In this document: positions 58,990-64,000 of the stretch, one piece after another
Layout: each line of letters opens with the position of its first letter
Numbering within the stretch: position 1 is the stretch's first letter
Origin: Castanea sativa
Lineage: Eukaryota > Streptophyta > Magnoliopsida > Fagales > Fagaceae
Direction of reading: 5' to 3'
Length of the DNA: 64,000 nucleotides
Assembly: GCF_040712315.1 (NCBI RefSeq)
Contig: NC_134015.1
Span: forward strand, 12,792,945 to 12,856,944
Notes under the pieces: model-generated
Told to the model about the DNA's origin: nothing
The model's input: only the letters and a program-made list of their open reading frames with translations
The model's database searches: none
Program-made: the position numbers and the translations under genes

Positions 58990-60330
58990 ATGTCCAAAGA
59001 GTAGAGCAATCCTATCATAGATTTGAGACAACGTGGCTGATAACATAAGGGGAAACAACGTAGCTGATAACATAAGGGAACGATAGTATTCCAAAGAACC
59101 CAAACCTAAATGTAGAGCTCATGATAGAATTCCAAGCCTATAGCTGATAACATAAGGGCCAATAGTATTTCAAACTTATTACGTCATTTCATAATAATTG
59201 TTTATTATCGTCGGGCCAAAACACCGAAATCTCTTATTGATAACAAGAAACTTAATTATTATTATTATTTTATGAGAGAAACTTTACTAATTGAGCTACC
59301 TAGAGAACCCATACTTTACACTACACAAGAACTTAATCATTCAGTTGATAGGCTAGTCCATACCCTCAATGCGGCTTAAGCAAGAGCTGCAAACCTGCAA
59401 TACAACAGTGGCACCCTATATCCCTATCCCTATCTCCCACATCAGAAGTCCACGTTGAGGACACTGTCGAAGGGCAGGCTTTGCAGCCAGTCATATGGAA
59501 GCACTATCAAATTACACATACTGGGAGAGAAAGGAGGGGGAGGGGGGGTTGTTTGGTGCTACGTTGCCAATCTTATGCCCTCTTCCGACTACCTTCGAAG
59601 CTGATTCCCAAATCAAAGAATGCTAAAAGCCTTAAAACTGTGAATGTGAGTTGGTCCTGATAACAACCCTAGGGCCGGCAGTTAGTCCACCCCCGATCAA
59701 GAAGGAAATTGCCAGAAAACCTGATGCCTTGGTCTCAACAACCTCCAACACCCCCCCCCCCCCTTCTCCCAATCTGCTATAGAAATCTTTTCACAAGTGG
59801 TTACATAAGAGAGCTGCCAATCAGCCTAAAAGCCATTGTCACTTCACATCAATCTGCCATAATAAAGATGATTACTTGACGTGAAGCAAACTGAATCCTA
59901 CGTGCCAAAAGAAACCAACCACATGGTACAGGCAAATTTACAAGTTATTGCAAATGAGGAGATGGAAGTGGATTATACAGATAAACAAAATGTGCTCCCC
60001 ACTTTGATTCTAAACCACCATGACGTTATCAATACATTAGTAATTATTATGCATTTTGGAATTTGAAAAATCCCATGCTTACACCTATTTCACCATATAT
60101 CCAAATAAATATAATGCAAAGTATATATGTAGACAAGGTACACTCCATACTATTAGCTTTTTGAATAGGGAAGCAACATTTGCAAAAGAAGTGAAATGAG
60201 AAAAAGATAAGAAGCCATACAAACATTATAAGCATCCCTTACATCTCAACAGTTTGTAATTCTGGTACATATTTACTTGCATTTACAGAGTATGATCACA
60301 AGATCATATTTTGATTCAGAAGTAACCATA
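58990..60330. other. Spacer between foldback element and CAND2-type gene
   Basis: 59215-59310 has a SINE-like A box on the minus strand ('ggtagctcaattagtaaagt') without a clear B box. A C-run lies at 59752-59763. The part just below 60331 should be the 3' UTR of the minus-strand gene. No gene seen. Confidence 0.5.
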
Positions 60331-60349
60331 TCACTCCCAGTCACCATCA

Positions 60350-60381
<32 letters not shown>

Positions 60382-63300
60382 TACATTCTCTAAATGTAAA
60401 TCTTCCTCCTGTGGTCATCAAGAAAACATCAATTTAAAACAATAAAATCTTATAAGTTATATTTAAAAAGGTTTGGGGGTTGATCAAGATCAATGAAAAC
60501 ATATTTTTAACAAAATAAATGCCACGAAGAATAAATGATGACAATGACCTGGAAAAAGTCTGCAAGGAATGTTACATATAGAAGAGGAAGATAGAAGGCA
60601 TGGTAGCAAACAATGGTGGCGCCATACAACCTGTTACAAAAGATTTAGCAAAAAAAAAAGGCCATTAGAAAAATGACTCTGAAATAGATGTTTCTGTGGA
60701 ATTAATTGAAAGAGATTGAATAAAAATTACCAGAACCCAAAACCAGCCCCACTTCCAGTAAGTGCACAAGCTAATAATGCAAGAGCATTCATCAAGAACA
60801 TGACAGCAATATAGTTGTAGAATGCAGGTCTTGCTGCAGATAATTTAAAGAAAAAAAAAAAACCCAAGATTAAACAATCATGAAATTGATATGAGACAAC
60901 TGTAACAATTTGCATATGTCAGACAAACTTACCAGGTAATCTTTCTCTCCATTTGGAATGGTACATGAACAGTATGAAGCCATAAACCGCAGTCAGTACC
61001 AGCCTATGAATAACCCACAAGTTCCACTTCAATGGATGTGTATGATCATCACTGTCAATGAATAATGGGATCCCAAATCCGAACATATAAATTGCCTGGA
61101 AAAAAATGTCAACAAGTTTGTTAAGAAAAAATTAAAAAGGAAGTATTGACATTAATCCATACTTAAGTACTAGCATTAATGTGTAGTTCAATATGTGCAA
61201 AAGCACCTATATATCAGATTCAATTCCATACAGAGTCAATTAGAAATGGCATAGGAATTCATCGGTCCGTAACTCTGCAAGCTGAGACTTAAGAAATGCT
61301 GAGTGCATTATTAACACACATATAAGAAGGAAAGATATCATGTTTTTTCCCTTGCAAAATATACTGTCATGATCACAGACAGGCAAACATTATTTATAAG
61401 ATACATATGTGTACACACACACACACACACACATCAGAAATCAAGAAATACCTTTAGAAGTAAATCTAAACCAATGATAAGCCCTGAGACCACAAACGTC
61501 TTTGTCAAAGCTTCTAATCCACTCACATGATTTCCTTGGAACAAAAAAGCCACCAAACTTACTTCCAAAAACAGCATTCCAGATGTTGTAAACAAAGATA
61601 AGAGATTCCAAACTAGTTCTTTTCCAGGAGTGCACTCCCATGCCTGTGTCAACAAAGATAATCCAATTCTTAGCTAAAACACCAGGAAATGTCCAACAAA
61701 GAGGATTTTAGATAGCAAAAACAATAAACAAGGTTCAGTAGCAGTTGCCTAGCATGTGTGATCAAACAAAATTAAGGTGTTTCTGAGAAGGCATCTAACT
61801 TGTTGCATAACAAAACCAATTTAAGAAAATCGGACAGTGGCATGAAATATGTCAATGTGCAATGGTTTGTAAATTAACAAGAATTTTTGAAACAACGGTG
61901 ATAAAATAATGCTAAGCACAAAAGGCTTGCTTCCCAAATCATCAAGTTAAACATTACAAGTGCATACAAACTAGATAAGAACATGTAGGTAAATCAAAGT
62001 GTACACTTGTTGGAACCATAAATTTGAAGTGAAAAGAAAGAGTTACAGAAACAATCAAGCTTCAAGAGCATCAGCAAAATGTGACCAACTGACCATGCAA
62101 GAGGATGGCCCTTAACAGAAAATTTTGACGCCTTCTACATTCCTATTCTAAACTTATTTTCGTAAGTAAAAAAGATTATATTTTTTAACATTATTCTTTC
62201 TTTTGTGCATTTCCTAACTCCTTTCAATCAATACATTGGTTGCCACCAAACATTCATAGGCCACAAGACCATTCTTATATTCTTCCAAGTGCAGAGATTA
62301 GCTGCCAAAAGTAATTTTCAATCATATTTTAGATATCGACCTGCACGCAGATCAAATATGTAATTTTTCTAACAAGTAAACGTGATCAAATCCAAAGTTC
62401 TATTGGCCACCAAAGTTCCTCCATTAATCTTTCATGTACTCTGGCTAAAATAAAGATGATTTTGACAGTAAATTTCATAGTAGTTTCCACTAAAGGAAAC
62501 CACTATATTCAGTATTCCAATTCAGATTCTTGAGTGATTTGGTTTTACTCAAATAAACCATACAGCTTGATGTTAGTTTTTTTTTTAAGGTAAAACAAAT
62601 AAATAACAGCTTGATGTTAGTCCAAAGACACAGGTTTCTACAACCTAATTTTACTACCCCAAATAAAGTCACTGTACCCAATTAAAAGCCCAAATTATCC
62701 GAATATACACCCACAGACCCACTAACAACTAAACCCATTCAAGGAATCAACCACAAGCATTAACTCTCTCTTCTTCTTTTTCCCACTTTTCTTCCTTTTC
62801 TGTGTACAACGTGCGCTAGCTCAAACACACAAGCATATCCCCTTAACATATTTTTGTGATTTTAAAAATCCCAACTATTGAACAAGAATCCATAACATAT
62901 TTTTGGAAAGTCATCTTTAGTTCAGTTACTAAATCGAAGAACAAGAATCCAAATTCAGAAATCACAAACAAAAGCCATGAGCCAAAAGCCAAAATCAAAA
63001 ACAAATTTAGCCATTAATACCCCCATATAGCAACCACCACAATTGAAGAAGCCCAAAAAGGAAATCACCCAGGCATATTCAGCTACTAAATTTAACAAAC
63101 CAGAAAGAGCTACAAAAACCCAAAATTTCAAGAACCCAAAACAGAAAAAGAACTCAAATTTGCAATAACCCATCACACAAATCCAAAAAAAAAAGCATAA
63201 AGAAAAAAAAGAAAAAGAAAACCCAGAACCTGAAAAGTGCACCAGATCAAATTGAGCAGGCTAGCAAGCCAGAGGCAGGCGTAGTAAGCGATGATCACAT

Positions 63301-63517
63301 AAGAGCGGCCATGAGTGAGCTTGGAGAAGCTCTTCCTTGCTTGAAACGACAAGTAGAAGATGAAGAGAAGGTTCGGAACAATGAGAGCCACGTTGTGCCA
63401 GAACCCATGGCACTCGAAGAGCCAGTCGTAGAACCTTGGAGAAATTGGCGATGAAGCTGCTGTGATTGGTAGGTTTGGGAGCGCAGAGACTGTGAGTGAT
63501 TCTTGGAGATCTCGCAT
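60331..63517 (-). CDS. CAND2: Seven-helix TPRA40-family protein, CAND2/PMTR1 type
   Basis: Six exons on the minus strand: 63230-63517, 61452-61643, 60933-61095, 60731-60833, 60549-60630 and 60331-60408 (906 nt, 301 aa). All introns are GT-AG and phases match. Seven hydrophobic segments are visible at about 40-58, 72-92, 108-130, 143-165, 186-206, 219-240 and 249-271. Marker motifs are FECHGFWHN, HGRSY, WECTPGKE, SLFTTSGMLFLE and a tail ending DAGFFDGDWE. This is the plant 'transmembrane-40' (TPRA1-like) family that includes Arabidopsis CAND2, reported as a phytomelatonin receptor, and CAND8. I cannot separate these two paralogues here. The start MRDLQESL is preferred over an ATG 51 nt upstream, because the extra residues come from a (GTTT)n tract and do not fit the family. 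No damage is seen. Confidence 0.92.
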
Positions 63518-64000
63518 TTGAGACAATTTGATTGAAGGATTTGGAAAAACAAACAAACAAACAAACAAACCCTAACCCTAGGTTCTGAGAGTTTATGATA
63601 CTATGTCGTTTTTTAGGTACCAGAAAAACAAACAGAGTTTGTTGTGCTCTGTTTTATGTTGTTGAGGACAAGCGGCAGAAAATGGGTTCCACAACTTTCA
63701 AAGTTGATCTTGCAAAGCGTGCTGTCATCTAATCTTCAATGAGACTGACAGTTTGGTAGAGTGCTTTTTTATTTGGCATTTTGAGTCAAAGAGATGAAAG
63801 AAAGACTAAACAAGTTTGTACTGTGTAAAAAGAAATATGCGGCTATTCTACACAATTTTTCCCTATAAGTTGTGAATAGTGAAGCTTTTAAAAAGAAGAA
63901 TACTATCGTCACAATATTTTACGCAACTTTTACCTAATAAGTTGTGAATAATAAAAAAGTGGTGGGTTCATATCGCTACCACTTATTCGATAAATTGAAG
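63518..64000 (-). promoter_or_regulatory. Upstream region of the CAND2-type gene
   Basis: Contains a (GTTT)n tract on the coding strand (63547-63571) in the leader. Near the window edge two similar segments ('cacaatttttccctataagt' and 'caacttttacctaataag') look like the start of another MITE-like repeat. No TATA box could be fixed. Confidence 0.4.

Noticed and set aside
63518..63568. Upstream start (MFVCLFVF) for the CAND2-type gene
   Set aside because: The extra residues are encoded by a (GTTT)n tract and do not match the family; MRDLQESL fits better.
1..64000. CRISPR array, operon or bacterial insertion sequence
   Set aside because: No regularly spaced short repeats with unique spacers. 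All genes have GT-AG introns and plant context.

Overview
The window is nuclear DNA from a woody eudicot. It holds three intron-rich plant genes (a plastid acyl carrier protein, a VAP27-type ER protein and a CAND2/TPRA40-type seven-helix protein) in AT-rich DNA full of plant transposons, including a Tat-lineage Ty3 element, hAT elements, a Helitron, solo LTRs, SINEs and MITEs. I see no bacterial features and no CRISPR array. I cannot fix the species from sequence alone; a Fagales-like tree is a guess.

Layout. From 1 to 4.5 kb there is a solo LTR (1367-2407), small MITEs and a duplicated exon-like fragment, one copy of which is split by an LTR. From 4.9 to 25.3 kb lies a nest. An old ~370-440 bp repeat array (4875-5929, 22632-23053, 25060-25350) was entered by a non-autonomous Helitron (about 5938-22631). 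The Helitron was then entered by an autonomous-type hAT element (6087-10143, 8-bp target duplication GTAAAAAT) and an 11.5-kb Ty3 element (10823-22304, duplication TGTCC, coding on the minus strand). A separate 2-kb solo LTR (23054-25054, duplication ATAAT) sits in the same repeat. The Ty3 element has gag-PR-RT-RNaseH-aRNaseH-INT, a 151-bp tandem array, and a spliced antisense extra gene (12103-14660).

From 28.4 to 38.4 kb on the minus strand is an eight-exon VAP27-2 type gene (394 aa) whose linker carries exactly 15 octapeptide repeats. Its 5-kb fourth intron holds a LINE fragment, and its leader region holds eight copies of a near-palindrome. From 38.5 to 54.3 kb there is no host gene, but three solo LTRs with perfect target duplications (43147-44218, 45424-46227, 49299-50048), two non-autonomous hAT elements (50589-51149, 52248-53600), a SINE, MITEs and a 435-bp tandem duplication. 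From 54.7 to 57.3 kb on the plus strand is the four-exon plastid ACP gene (143 aa). A foldback element with an internal coding-like piece follows (about 58110-58965). From 60.3 to 63.5 kb on the minus strand is the six-exon CAND2-type gene (301 aa).

The three host genes belong to different processes (fatty acid synthesis, ER contact sites, membrane signalling), and nothing suggests they act together. All exon coordinates were derived by reading splice signals and checking that phase is kept; none was checked against transcripts.
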